Source of the DNA: Erythrobacter sp.
GTDB lineage: Bacteria > Pseudomonadota > Alphaproteobacteria > Sphingomonadales > Sphingomonadaceae
DNA length: 64,000 bases
Assembly (NCBI GenBank): GCA_025698865.1
Contig: JAILWQ010000003.1
Span: forward strand, 186,001 to 250,000
Direction: 5' to 3'
Below the pieces are notes generated by a model that was given only the letters and a program-made list of their open reading frames with translations, did not search any database and had not been told where the DNA came from. The position numbers were made by a program, and so were the translations under genes. Shown piece by piece: positions 47,201 through 55,782 of the stretch; within the stretch, counting starts at the first letter, position 1, and every line of letters starts with the position of its first letter.

Positions 47201-48496
47201 CTATTCCGCCGCCTCGAGGATTTCCTCGACCGGATCGTACATCTCCTGCGCCCGTGCGCGCCGCTCGAGCAGGGAGTAATCGGGGAAGATCGGGTCCTCC
47301 ACGTCGCGATAGGCGCGAAGGTGCTGCTTCGCGACCGTCACCTTGTGGACCTCGGTCGGACCGTCGGCGATGCCCATCACCATCGCGCCGATCAGATTGC
47401 CCACGAAGGGCATCTCGTTCGACACGCCGAGCGATCCGTGGATATGGATGCAGCGACTGGCGATGTCGTGATAGACCTTCGGCATCAGCGCCTTGATCGC
47501 GGCGATGTCCTTGCGAACCTTGCGATAATCGCGGTGCCGGTCGATCATCCATGCGGTCTTGAGCACGAACAGCCGGAACTGCTCCAGTTCGATATAGCTG
47601 TCGGCGATCTGCATCTGGACCGCCTGATAATCGGCAATCGTTCCGGCGCGAGTCTTGCGGCTGACCGCCCGGCGGCTCATCGCATCGAGCAGGCGGCGGC
47701 AACTGCCCACGGTGCGCATCGCGTGATGCACCCGGCCGCCACCCAGCCGCGTCTGGGAAATGGCGAAGGCGCCGCCGCGATCGCCCAGCAGATGATCCCC
47801 GGGCACGCGCACGCCGGTGTAACGGATGTAGCTTTCCGACCCGTCCTCCTGACCGTAAACTCCGACATTGCGGACGATCTCGACGCCCGGCGTATCGACC
47901 GGGACGATGAACATGCTCGTGCGTTCGTGGCGCGGAGCGTCGGGATCGGTCACTGCCATCACGATCACGAATTCGGCCCAGCGGCCGTTGGTGGTGAACC
48001 ACTTCTCGCCGTCGATCACCCAGTCGTCACCGTCCTTCACCGCACGGGTGACGAAGGTCGTCGGGTCGGAGCCGCCCTGCGGCTCGGTCATGGAGAAGCC
48101 CGAGACGATCTCGTTCTCCAGCAGCGGTTCGAGATACCGCGTTTTCTGTTCCGGAGTGCCGTAATGCGCGATGATCTCGGCATTGCCGGTGTCGGGGGCC
48201 TGACAGCCGAAAACGATCGGAGCGAAGCTCGCCCCGCCGAGAATCTCGTTCATCAGCCCTAGCTTGACCTGTCCGTAACCCTGCCCGCCGAGTTCCGGGC
48301 CGAGATGGCAGGCCCACAGGCCCTGCTCCTTCACTTCACGCTGTAGCGGCCTGACGAGCTCGTTGCGGCGCGGATTGCCGACATCGTAGGGGTGAATGCC
48401 GAGCAGGCCGAGCGGTTCGACCTTCTCGCGGACGAAATCCGTCATCCAGTCCAGCTTCTGCTGGAATTCGGGATCCGTCTCGAAATCCCAGGCCAT
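47201..48496 (-). CDS. Acyl-CoA dehydrogenase
   Basis: 431 residues. Motifs: CHLGPELGGQGYGQVKLGL, the FAD-binding SGFSMTEPQGGSDPTTFVT, and the C-terminal IHIHGSLGVSNEMPF and DGPTEVHKVTVAK. The ATG before AWDFETDPEFQQK is the probable start; 23 extra codons upstream are not family-like. First gene of the minus-strand run with the two paralogous transporters, the heteromeric dehydrogenase pair and an MFS gene. Confidence 0.9.
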   Translation of the reverse strand: MAWDFETDPEFQQKLDWMTDFVREKVEPLGLLGIHPYDVGNPRRNELVRPLQREVKEQGLWACHLGPELGGQGYGQVKLGLMNEILGGASFAPIVFGCQAPDTGNAEIIAHYGTPEQKTRYLEPLLENEIVSGFSMTEPQGGSDPTTFVTRAVKDGDDWVIDGEKWFTTNGRWAEFVIVMAVTDPDAPRHERTSMFIVPVDTPGVEIVRNVGVYGQEDGSESYIRYTGVRVPGDHLLGDRGGAFAISQTRLGGGRVHHAMRTVGSCRRLLDAMSRRAVSRKTRAGTIADYQAVQMQIADSYIELEQFRLFVLKTAWMIDRHRDYRKVRKDIAAIKALMPKVYHDIASRCIHIHGSLGVSNEMPFVGNLIGAMVMGIADGPTEVHKVTVAKQHLRAYRDVEDPIFPDYSLLERRARAQEMYDPVEEILEAAE

Positions 48497-48609
48497 CGGC
48501 GCTCTCCCGCTGTTGCGCCTTTTTGACGCTGGAGGAAAGCATACCTCATTTTTGAAAGCCCGCAAGGCGAGTGTGTGGCGCCCGTACGATTATCGCAGGA
48601 TGTCCCGGC

Positions 48610-49740
48610 TCAAAGGTCCGCCATCGCTTTCGTGAGAGCATTGGCGAGGCCATCGATCGCCTGCTCATCGACATTCAGCGTGATCGAGATGCGCAGCCTC
48701 GCGGTTCCCGGCGGCACGGTCGGCGGACGGATTCCGCGAACGTCGAACCCAGCCGCCCGAAGCTGCGCCGCGACCCGCATCGCCGTGCCATCGTCACCCA
48801 GGATGACCGGCTGGATCTGCGACCCGCTGGCGGCAATACCGAGCGGCGCGAAGGCGCGTTCCGCGTGGCGTATCAAATGGAAGAACCTTGCGCGCCGGTC
48901 CTCGCTCTCCTTGACGATGGCGAGGCTCTCCGCGACCACGGCGGCGATCAGGGCGGAGGGCGCCGTGGAGAAGACGAATCCGCGTCCGCGATTGATCAGG
49001 AAATCGCGAAGGACGCCCGGGCTCAGGATCAGCCCGCCCTCGCAGCCCAGCGCCTTGCCACAGGTCGCAAGGCCGATGACGTTGCCCTGTCCGTAGAGAT
49101 CGGCTGCCAGACCCAGGCCGCGCGGCCCCAGCACCCCGACCGCGTGGGCTTCGTCGATCACCAGCATGGCTCCGGTCCGCTCGGCCAGCGCGGCGAATTG
49201 CGCGACCGGCGCGATGTCGCCGTCCATACTGTAAAGCGTCTCGAAGGCGATCCAGGGCGTTCCCTTGCCGCCCTGCTGCCGCCAGCTCGCGATGACCTGT
49301 TCGGCCGCCGCGACGTCGTTATGCGGGAAAGTTCGGCACGGAGCGCGTGAAAGTCGCATCCCTTCGTGTGCACTTGCGTGGATAAGCGCGTCGTGGACGA
49401 TCAGGTCCGCCGGCTGAGGCAGGGTGGAGAAGATCAGGCTGTTGGCGACGAAGCCCGAGCCGACGAACAGGGCCGCCTCGCTCCCGAACAGATCGGCGGC
49501 GAATGACTCGAGCCGTTCGTGTTCGACCGTGTTCCCGCGCAGCAGGCGCGATCCTCCCGAGCCGAGGCCCACGCCCCGATCGAGTGCCTCGCGCGCCGCC
49601 GTCCTCAGCAGTTCGGAACTGGCAAGCCCGAGATAATCGTTGGACGAGAAATCGAGCCCGGATGGAAGCGTCAGGGCGCGGCGGCGATCGGCGCGGTCGA
49701 GACCGGCGAGGTCGGCGGCGTAGAATTGCGAGAGGGTCAC
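48610..49740 (-). CDS. bioF: 8-amino-7-oxononanoate synthase family PLP enzyme (BioF-like)
   Basis: 376 residues, alpha-oxoamine synthase family: condenses an acyl-CoA with an amino acid. Motifs SSNDYLGLA, GSGGSRLLRGN, HDALIHASAHEG, DEAHAVGVLGPRG and the PLP-Lys region TCGKALGCEGG. The usual TxSKA-type motif is altered to TCGKA. Probably starts at GTG (49740) before TLSQFYAADL; the frame extends 17 codons further. No other bio genes adjoin, so serine palmitoyltransferase-like or similar functions cannot be excluded. Confidence 0.7.
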   Translation of the reverse strand: MTLSQFYAADLAGLDRADRRRALTLPSGLDFSSNDYLGLASSELLRTAAREALDRGVGLGSGGSRLLRGNTVEHERLESFAADLFGSEAALFVGSGFVANSLIFSTLPQPADLIVHDALIHASAHEGMRLSRAPCRTFPHNDVAAAEQVIASWRQQGGKGTPWIAFETLYSMDGDIAPVAQFAALAERTGAMLVIDEAHAVGVLGPRGLGLAADLYGQGNVIGLATCGKALGCEGGLILSPGVLRDFLINRGRGFVFSTAPSALIAAVVAESLAIVKESEDRRARFFHLIRHAERAFAPLGIAASGSQIQPVILGDDGTAMRVAAQLRAAGFDVRGIRPPTVPPGTARLRISITLNVDEQAIDGLANALTKAMADL

Positions 49741-49804
49741 GTGGTCGGGCCTTAGGCCATTGCGCGATCCCCGCAAGGCGGCGCCCGGCAACCGGTGACG
49801 GGCC

Positions 49805-50692
49805 TTACCCGCGCAGCAGCGTCTCGGCGATATCGCGCACCTGTTCGCCCATGTCCTCGCGTTCGAGAGCGAGAGCGAGCGTCGCCTCGACGAAGCCGGT
49901 CTTGCTGCCGCAGTCGAAGCGCCGCCCGTCGAAAGTCACGGCGTGGAACGCCTGATCGCCGATCATGCGGGCCATGGCGTCGGTCAGCTGGATTTCTCCG
50001 CCGGCGCCCTTCTCCTGACCTTCGAGAATGCGCATGACCTCGGGTTGCAGGATGTATCGGCCGGACACGATCTTGTTGGAGGGCGCCTGATCGCGCGCCG
50101 GCTTCTCGACGAGGCCCTTCACCTCGGTCAGCGCGCCGTCTTGCGCGCCGGGATCGATCACCCCGTAGCTCGACACCTCGTCTTCCGGCACTTCGAGCAC
50201 GGAGATGAGATTGCCGCCGACCTTTTCGTAGGCTTCGACCATCTGCGCCATGCAGCCGGTGCCGCCGCCCTTGCGCGCCACCATCAGTTCGTCGGGAAGC
50301 ATGATCGCGAACGGCTCGTCGCCGACGATCGCGCGGGCGCACCAGATCGCGTGGCCGAGGCCCATCGGGACCTGCTGACGCACCGTGATGATGTCACCGG
50401 GCACCGCGCGCGTGGGATCGAGCACGCTCAGATCCTTGCCGCGGCTCTCCATCGTCGCCTCGAGCTCGTAAGCCATGTCGAAATGCTCGACGATCGCCGT
50501 CTTGCCCCGCCCGGTGACGAAGATCATCTGCTCGATCCCCGCCTCGCGCGCCTCGTCGACCGCGTACTGGATCAAAGGGCGATCGACGATCGGGAGCAAT
50601 TCCTTCGGGATCGCCTTGGTCGCCGGAAGAAACCGCGTGCCGAGCCCGGCCACGGGGAACACCGCCTTGCGGATGGGTTTGCTGCTGCTCAT
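49805..50692 (-). CDS. galU: UTP--glucose-1-phosphate uridylyltransferase
   Basis: 295 residues; makes UDP-glucose for polysaccharide synthesis. N-terminal KAVFPVAGLGTRFLPATKA, the LPIVDRPLIQYAVDEAREAG segment, GLGHAIWCA, and closing RRFDCGSKTGFVEATLALAL. Its place upstream of exporter and glycosyltransferase genes fits supply of sugar nucleotide to the polysaccharide locus. Confidence 0.95.
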   Translation of the reverse strand: MSSSKPIRKAVFPVAGLGTRFLPATKAIPKELLPIVDRPLIQYAVDEAREAGIEQMIFVTGRGKTAIVEHFDMAYELEATMESRGKDLSVLDPTRAVPGDIITVRQQVPMGLGHAIWCARAIVGDEPFAIMLPDELMVARKGGGTGCMAQMVEAYEKVGGNLISVLEVPEDEVSSYGVIDPGAQDGALTEVKGLVEKPARDQAPSNKIVSGRYILQPEVMRILEGQEKGAGGEIQLTDAMARMIGDQAFHAVTFDGRRFDCGSKTGFVEATLALALEREDMGEQVRDIAETLLRG

Positions 50693-50789
50693 CGATTCCT
50701 ACCTGCCACTGCGATGGGACGGTTTGAAGACCGAGTTCTGCCGTTCGTACGCGCCGCCAATGAAAGCGCCGCGTTCCGCCGGCGCGGAC

Positions 50790-51365
50790 TCAGAAATAGC
50801 GTTCGCCGACGCGGATCGTGTCGCCCGGCGCGATGAAGACGCGGCGCTGCGAATCGAGTTCGTAGGTCTCTTCCTGATCCGAGCCCCGGCGCCGGATATA
50901 GACCTGGTTCTGGTTCGCGCGGTAGGTGTAGCCCCCCGCCAGCGCGACCGCCTGCTGCACGGTCAGATCGTCGCTGAAGGGATATTCCCCGGCACGGGTG
51001 ACCTCGCCCAGAATATAGAAGGGGCGGTAGTTCAGCACTTCGGCGTTCACGCGCGGATCGTTGAGGTAGCCCTGCGACAGGCCGCCCGCGATGTCGCTCT
51101 GAAGCTGGGTCACGGTCTTGCCGGCCACCGGCAGATCGCCGAGCAGCGGGAAGGAGAGGTCGCCGGCCGAGGAAACCGTGTATTCGCGCGACAGGCTTTC
51201 TTCGCCGAACACGGTGATCCTGAGCCGGTCCCCGGCGGCGAGCTGGTATTCGACCGGCTGATACGCCGCGGTCCCGGGGGGCGGGACCGAGCCGCCGCAA
51301 CCCATCAGCGGCGCAGCGAGCGCCAGCGCCATGATCGGCAGCGCCTTCTTGAAATACTGGGACAT
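50790..51365 (-). CDS. Polysaccharide export lipoprotein (Wza-like)
   Basis: 191 residues with a lipobox LMGCGG, so a lipoprotein at the outer membrane. The Poly_export domain begins VEYQLAAGDRLRITVFGEE and an SLBB-like segment follows (YILGEVTRAGEYPF, ALAGGYTYRANQNQVYIRR). Smaller than canonical Wza, as in several exosortase-linked loci. Its role is assumed to be an outer-membrane export gate. The start used is Met at MSQYFKKALP; an upstream Met is in the same frame. Confidence 0.88.
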   Translation of the reverse strand: MSQYFKKALPIMALALAAPLMGCGGSVPPPGTAAYQPVEYQLAAGDRLRITVFGEESLSREYTVSSAGDLSFPLLGDLPVAGKTVTQLQSDIAGGLSQGYLNDPRVNAEVLNYRPFYILGEVTRAGEYPFSDDLTVQQAVALAGGYTYRANQNQVYIRRRGSDQEETYELDSQRRVFIAPGDTIRVGERYF

Positions 51366-51510
51366 GCCCGCTCCTGAATTCCTGGAATATGCCGGGAGGG
51401 GATAAAGAATGGGGTTGGGCACCTCAATAGTCTAAATCAGGCTGGTTCATCGCGGTTCATCCCGATGGTTCTCTGGTGCCATGCGCGGGAAATCCTGTAG
51501 GGAGAAGGCG

Positions 51511-52260
51511 ATGCTGCCCTTCCTCAAACCGCGCCCCAAAGTGCCCGCCACCGCGCCGGGCGAGCGCGTCTATGCGATCGGCGACATCCATGGCGAGTAC
51601 GAGCTCTTGCGGAAACTGCTCGACCGGATCGCCAGCCATTGGGAAGCCTCGGACCAGACCGCCAGCGAGGTGCGCCTCCTGTTTCTCGGCGACATCATCG
51701 ATCGCGGCCCGGCCAGCAAACAATGCCTGCGCTTTATCACGCAATTGTCGTCCCTGCGCGGAGTGACCTGCCTCAGGGGCAATCACGAGGACCTGCTGCT
51801 CCGCTCGATCGCGGGCGACAGCGAGGCGCAGCGGATCTGGTTGCAGCATGGCGGCGACGCGACTCTCGCCAGCTTCGGCATCGGGCTTCCCCGCGCGGAC
51901 GAGGACGCGATCGATTTCGGCGAGCGCGTGAAGGCGGCCATCCCGCGCAAGCATCTCGCCATGCTGGAAGCGGCCCCGACGCATACGACGAGCGGTGGCT
52001 ATTTCTTCGCCCATGCCGGTGTCCGCCCCGGCGTTCCGCTGTCGCGGCAGGACGATTTCGACCTGTTCTTCATTCGCGAGGATTTCACGAGCTCGACCGC
52101 GTGGCACGGGGCGGTGGTGGTCCATGGCCACAGCGTGGTCGACGAGGTGGACATGCGCGACAACCGGATCGCGATCGACACCGGCGCCTATCTCAGCGGC
52201 AACCTGTCCTGCATCTGCCTCGACGGGACCAGCCGCCAGATCCTCACCGTGAGGCGCTAG
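51511..52260 (+). CDS. Serine/threonine protein phosphatase (metallophosphoesterase)
   Basis: 249 residues, PPP-type phosphoesterase: GDIHGEY, GDIIDRGP, LRGNHEDLLL and the late VVVHGHS motifs supply the metal ligands. Cytoplasmic. The upstream ATG (51481) is 10 codons earlier, but the AGGGAGAAGG ribosome site before ATG 51511 favours this start. Convergent with the SleB-type gene by a few bases. Substrate unknown; could regulate envelope functions. Confidence 0.87.
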   Translation: MLPFLKPRPKVPATAPGERVYAIGDIHGEYELLRKLLDRIASHWEASDQTASEVRLLFLGDIIDRGPASKQCLRFITQLSSLRGVTCLRGNHEDLLLRSIAGDSEAQRIWLQHGGDATLASFGIGLPRADEDAIDFGERVKAAIPRKHLAMLEAAPTHTTSGGYFFAHAGVRPGVPLSRQDDFDLFFIREDFTSSTAWHGAVVVHGHSVVDEVDMRDNRIAIDTGAYLSGNLSCICLDGTSRQILTVRR

Positions 52261-53468
52261 AACAGCAGGTCCACCGCCTGCGAGGCACCGTTCAGGCAGC
52301 GGCTGGTCGAGGCCTTGGGCCAGCGGCTGCAATTCCAGTAGGCCTGCCGCGTGCGGTTGCGCAGTTCCTGAACGAAGACGAAGTCGGGCGCGGCCTGCGC
52401 AACCGTTTCTCGCGTCACGCGCTGCGGCGCGACAGCGGGATCGAGCCAGCCTGCCACCCGGCAGTCGGGCCGGTTGGCGCAGGCCTCCAGTGCATCCAGC
52501 GCCCAGCGACCGGGCTGGGCCTTGGGATCGAGAGCCAGCTTCTGCACCGCGACCTGCGGCAGCTCGATGGTCGGGGCCACGCCGGGAAGCGCGGCCAGCG
52601 CGGGAATATCGACCGAGGGGACCTCGCCCTCCGCCAGCGCAGTCTCTTCCTCTGCAAGCGGAGTCTCGGCCCCCGAATGCGCGGTTGTGTAGCTGGCGAG
52701 CTGGGCGATGTGCGGTTCGATGCTGGTCGGCACTCCGCCGAAAGCCGCCCGGGTTCCCCAATATCCGTTCCAGCGGAAGAACAGGTGGGTGCGCACGGCA
52801 GTGATCTTGTCCAGACTGTTGCTCCAGTACGGAAGCACCCAGTCGGTGTGATAATGCGTGGCGAGGCCGACGCGCGGCTCCACCTTGCCGTCGATCATCG
52901 CCGTCGCGCGCGCCCTGGCGCTCGCCAAAGCAGCGGCGGACGGGCGCCAGCGCAGCATCGATCCGTCGCAGGTGAAGCTGAACTGGCACCCGGTCTGCCG
53001 TTCTGCCCCCTGGAAGACCACGGCGCACACGGAATTGGGCCAGGCCGGATGGCGGACCCGGTTCAGGATCACCTGCATAACCGGAAGCTGATCGTCCGCC
53101 CCGCCCCCGGCTTCGTAGAGGGCGGCAACAGCCAGGCAGGTGATGGCGCGTTCCCGGTCCTCGCCCGCGAGGCGGGAGCGGAACGGCCGCGCCGCGACCA
53201 GCTTCGCGGTGGAGAACGGCCGCGCGGCGTTCATTTCGCGGGCGGTTTCGGGCTCGACCGGAAGCAGCTCCTTTTCGGGTTCGACCGCTCCGGGCAGGCC
53301 CACTTTCGGGAGGGGCGGCGGCGGGCCGTTCGCGATGGCGACCTCATCGCTCTCGAACGCGCCGAGGGAATAGAGCTGAATTACGATCGATATCGCCGCG
53401 AGCAGGACGAAAGCCGCCGCTACGGCCCACAGGACGTGGCGTTGGGTCAGGGCTTCCATACGGTCCAT
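52257..53468 (-). CDS. Cell-wall hydrolase (SleB/CwlJ-type Hydrolase_2)
   Basis: A 403-residue envelope protein with an N-terminal membrane anchor (about 11-35) and a SleB domain: ALYEAGGGADDQLPVMQVIL, RVRHPAWPNSVCAVVF, CQFSFTCDGS and ATHYHTDW. Acts on peptidoglycan as a muramidase/amidase in the periplasm. The C-terminal half (about 240-400) is low complexity or unassigned and has two Cys-rich segments (CANRPDCR; YWNCSRW). Start codon uncertain: ATG 53468, ATG 53459 or a TTG at 53486. Confidence 0.86.
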   Translation of the reverse strand: MDRMEALTQRHVLWAVAAAFVLLAAISIVIQLYSLGAFESDEVAIANGPPPPLPKVGLPGAVEPEKELLPVEPETAREMNAARPFSTAKLVAARPFRSRLAGEDRERAITCLAVAALYEAGGGADDQLPVMQVILNRVRHPAWPNSVCAVVFQGAERQTGCQFSFTCDGSMLRWRPSAAALASARARATAMIDGKVEPRVGLATHYHTDWVLPYWSNSLDKITAVRTHLFFRWNGYWGTRAAFGGVPTSIEPHIAQLASYTTAHSGAETPLAEEETALAEGEVPSVDIPALAALPGVAPTIELPQVAVQKLALDPKAQPGRWALDALEACANRPDCRVAGWLDPAVAPQRVTRETVAQAAPDFVFVQELRNRTRQAYWNCSRWPKASTSRCLNGASQAVDLLF

Positions 53469-53498
53469 CGGACGGTCCAGATGCAATCGCGTTCCGGC

Positions 53499-54509
53499 TC
53501 AGCGCCGAACCGCCGGAGCGTCGTGTCCGGGCGTGAAGCCGTAGCGCGGTCCGGTTTCTGCGGGACGGGTGAGCCATTCGGTCAGGAACCCGCAGGCCCA
53601 TGCGAGATGCATGATCCCTGCGGCCACTCCAGCGGCGTATCGCCAGCCGCCGCCGGCGCGATGACCGACGAGGAGCCCCGCCCCGAGGGTAAGAACCAGC
53701 CATGCGAGCGCCGGAAGAGCGAACAGCCAGCTGATCGGTGACAGCAGGGCTAGACCCAGCGCCGCCGGAACCGCCAGCGGGAGCGCCTGCCGCAGCCGCA
53801 ATCCCATGCCGTGCCGCCGGACGGTCCGCGCGCGGCCCACGCCGTAACCGAAGTACTGGCGCCACAGCGCACCCGGCGTGGCCCTCGGAAAATAGACGAT
53901 CGCCGCCCCGGGCTCGAGCAGGATGCGCCCGCCGGCCTGCATCTGGCGATGGTCGAATTCGGCATCCTCGTTGCAGGGCATGGCTTCGCAATAGCCGCCC
54001 ACTCGCTCGAACAGGGCGCGGCGCATCAGCGCATGATGGCCATGCTCGACGAAACGCTGCTCGCCCAGATGGCGATGCGCCGAGCCTCCGGTGCCGAGAA
54101 CGCTGTTCTGCGCCGCGGCGACGGCCAGCTGAAATCCGTCCCGCCCGCGCGTTATCATCGGCACGACGACCGCGCTCGCATCCCGCGCCCCGGCCGCGTC
54201 GAGCAGGATCGCGGCATAACGGTCCGGATATTCGCAATGGGCATCGATCCGCAGGATCCACTCGAAGGTGCCGCCGAAGCGCTTTACCGCGAGATTGACC
54301 CCCGCGCTTTGTATCCGGTCGGGGTTGTCGAGCAGCCGGACCGGACGGCCCGCATCTTCGTAAGTGCGGGCAATGTCCCGGCTGCCGTCGGTGCTCCCGC
54401 CATCGGCGACCACGATCAGATCGATCGCCGGATCCCGCAGCATCTGGTCGATCAGCCGATCCAGATTGGCCGCCTCGTTAAGGCAGGGAATGATGGCGAG
54501 CAGGCTCAA
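53499..54509 (-). CDS. Glycosyltransferase family 2 membrane protein
   Basis: 336 residues. Starts at TTG overlapping the previous stop (TTGA). GT-A fold start LLAIIPCLNEAANL, VVADGGSTDGS, and the acceptor region RIDAHCEYP. The C-terminal 120 residues have several hydrophobic segments (ALPLAVPAALGLALLSPISW and after), so it is membrane-bound and adds a sugar to a lipid-linked or surface glycan. Co-transcribed with the GT4-type gene. Confidence 0.88.
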   Translation of the reverse strand: MSLLAIIPCLNEAANLDRLIDQMLRDPAIDLIVVADGGSTDGSRDIARTYEDAGRPVRLLDNPDRIQSAGVNLAVKRFGGTFEWILRIDAHCEYPDRYAAILLDAAGARDASAVVVPMITRGRDGFQLAVAAAQNSVLGTGGSAHRHLGEQRFVEHGHHALMRRALFERVGGYCEAMPCNEDAEFDHRQMQAGGRILLEPGAAIVYFPRATPGALWRQYFGYGVGRARTVRRHGMGLRLRQALPLAVPAALGLALLSPISWLFALPALAWLVLTLGAGLLVGHRAGGGWRYAAGVAAGIMHLAWACGFLTEWLTRPAETGPRYGFTPGHDAPAVRR

Positions 54510-55612
54510 GGGTGGCTCACTTTCGCCAGAGTGCGAACGAGCGCGCGGCAGTCTTCGTCCCCCGCGACAAGCTTGCTCCGATCGATACGCAAGGCAGCCG
54601 CCTGCAAGGCCGAAAGGTCCTCGACGGCAAGCGACAGGAGCTTCTCCCGCGCCTCCCCGGCAGACGATACCAGCAGCCCGGCACCGTGGGCGGCAAGCCA
54701 GCGTCCCACCTCGACATCGCGCATGGCGATCGGAACCCCGCCGTAGGCGAGCGGCTCGTAAAGCCGGTTGGGCAGGAGCCAGCTGCTGTTCAGTCCTTCT
54801 TCGAACCAGTCCACCGTCCAGGCGAGGTGGCAACGGCCGTAAAGCTCGGGAAGATCCTCGTAGCGATAGGTGCCGTGATAGGTCATCCCCGGCGTCGCGC
54901 GGACCACCTCGCCGAGATGCGGGAGTTCCGCCGGCGAAGGCTTGCCCGCGATCAGGACCTCCACCCGCCCCCCCGATCCGGTGGCGAGCTGCGAGAGAAA
55001 TTCGAGCGTTCGCCGACAGCGCAGCATCCCGAACCACCCAATGCGGACCGGCAGGTCCGGCTCGTGCGCAGTCGGCTCCGGCACGCTGGACTGCCGCAGC
55101 AGCAGCTTGTTCTCGACCAGCTCGACCGGTGCATCCAGCGTCGTTTCGGCGAAGTGGTTGTCGACGAAAGCCGGCGAGGAGGTCAGCAGCAGATCGACCC
55201 GCCCGAGCAACCGTCCCTCGGCCATCTGGATGGCCCGCGCCGCCGGCCCCGAACCGACCAGCGAGCGGTGGATATCGAGGCATTCGTAAACCAGCGGCCG
55301 GTCGCCGACGACAGCGCGGGCGATCGCCAGCTGCTCGAGATTGCGTGCGCAGATCGTGTCGCATTGTTCGAAAAAGCGAGCGAGCGGCCCATGGAACACG
55401 GCCGTCCGCAGGGTCGAGAGCGCGCGGCGCAGAAAGGCCGCATCCTCGGCCCGCCCCAGATTCATCGGCTTGTAGCGCGCGATCGCCGGGCTCACCGCAT
55501 CGTCGCGGCAGAACCCGGCAAGGGTCACCGACGCACCGCCGCGAACGAGCATCTCGCAGCGCCGCGCGACCGCAGGGTCGTTCAGATTATGAACCAGATA
55601 GCCAATTTTCAT
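54506..55612 (-). CDS. Glycosyltransferase (GT4-like)
   Basis: 368 residues, two-Rossmann GT-B architecture. N-terminal MKIGYLVHNLNDPAVARRCE, central VELVENKLLLR; the C-terminal domain has RIGWFGMLRCRRTLE, YEDLPELYGRCHLAW and NRLYEPLAYGGVPIA (E...G signature). Sugar donor unknown. First gene of a unit with the GT2; it diverges from the beta-barrel gene, with about 170 bases between them. Confidence 0.85.
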   Translation of the reverse strand: MKIGYLVHNLNDPAVARRCEMLVRGGASVTLAGFCRDDAVSPAIARYKPMNLGRAEDAAFLRRALSTLRTAVFHGPLARFFEQCDTICARNLEQLAIARAVVGDRPLVYECLDIHRSLVGSGPAARAIQMAEGRLLGRVDLLLTSSPAFVDNHFAETTLDAPVELVENKLLLRQSSVPEPTAHEPDLPVRIGWFGMLRCRRTLEFLSQLATGSGGRVEVLIAGKPSPAELPHLGEVVRATPGMTYHGTYRYEDLPELYGRCHLAWTVDWFEEGLNSSWLLPNRLYEPLAYGGVPIAMRDVEVGRWLAAHGAGLLVSSAGEAREKLLSLAVEDLSALQAAALRIDRSKLVAGDEDCRALVRTLAKVSHP

Positions 55613-55782
55613 CGGGGGACCTTTGGATACTCTTATTGACAGCGATATTGCGCTGCGACAAGTTCAGCCTTGGCCCGGTGCCGCTGCGGCACACTTGCCG
55701 GTGCGGGCGCCGAATGTCCGGGCGTCCGGACGGGGGCAACCTGCTCCGATAGTGGACAGGACAAGAGGGGATTGGCTGCAAT

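Noticed and set aside
44232..48002. Minus-strand 1256-codon continuous frame suggesting a giant protein
   Set aside because: Only the last 491 codons are a transporter; the rest is the wrong frame of a second transporter and a dehydrogenase.
51639..53741. Plus-strand 700-codon ORF over the phosphatase and SleB genes
   Set aside because: Out-of-frame or antisense to conserved genes.
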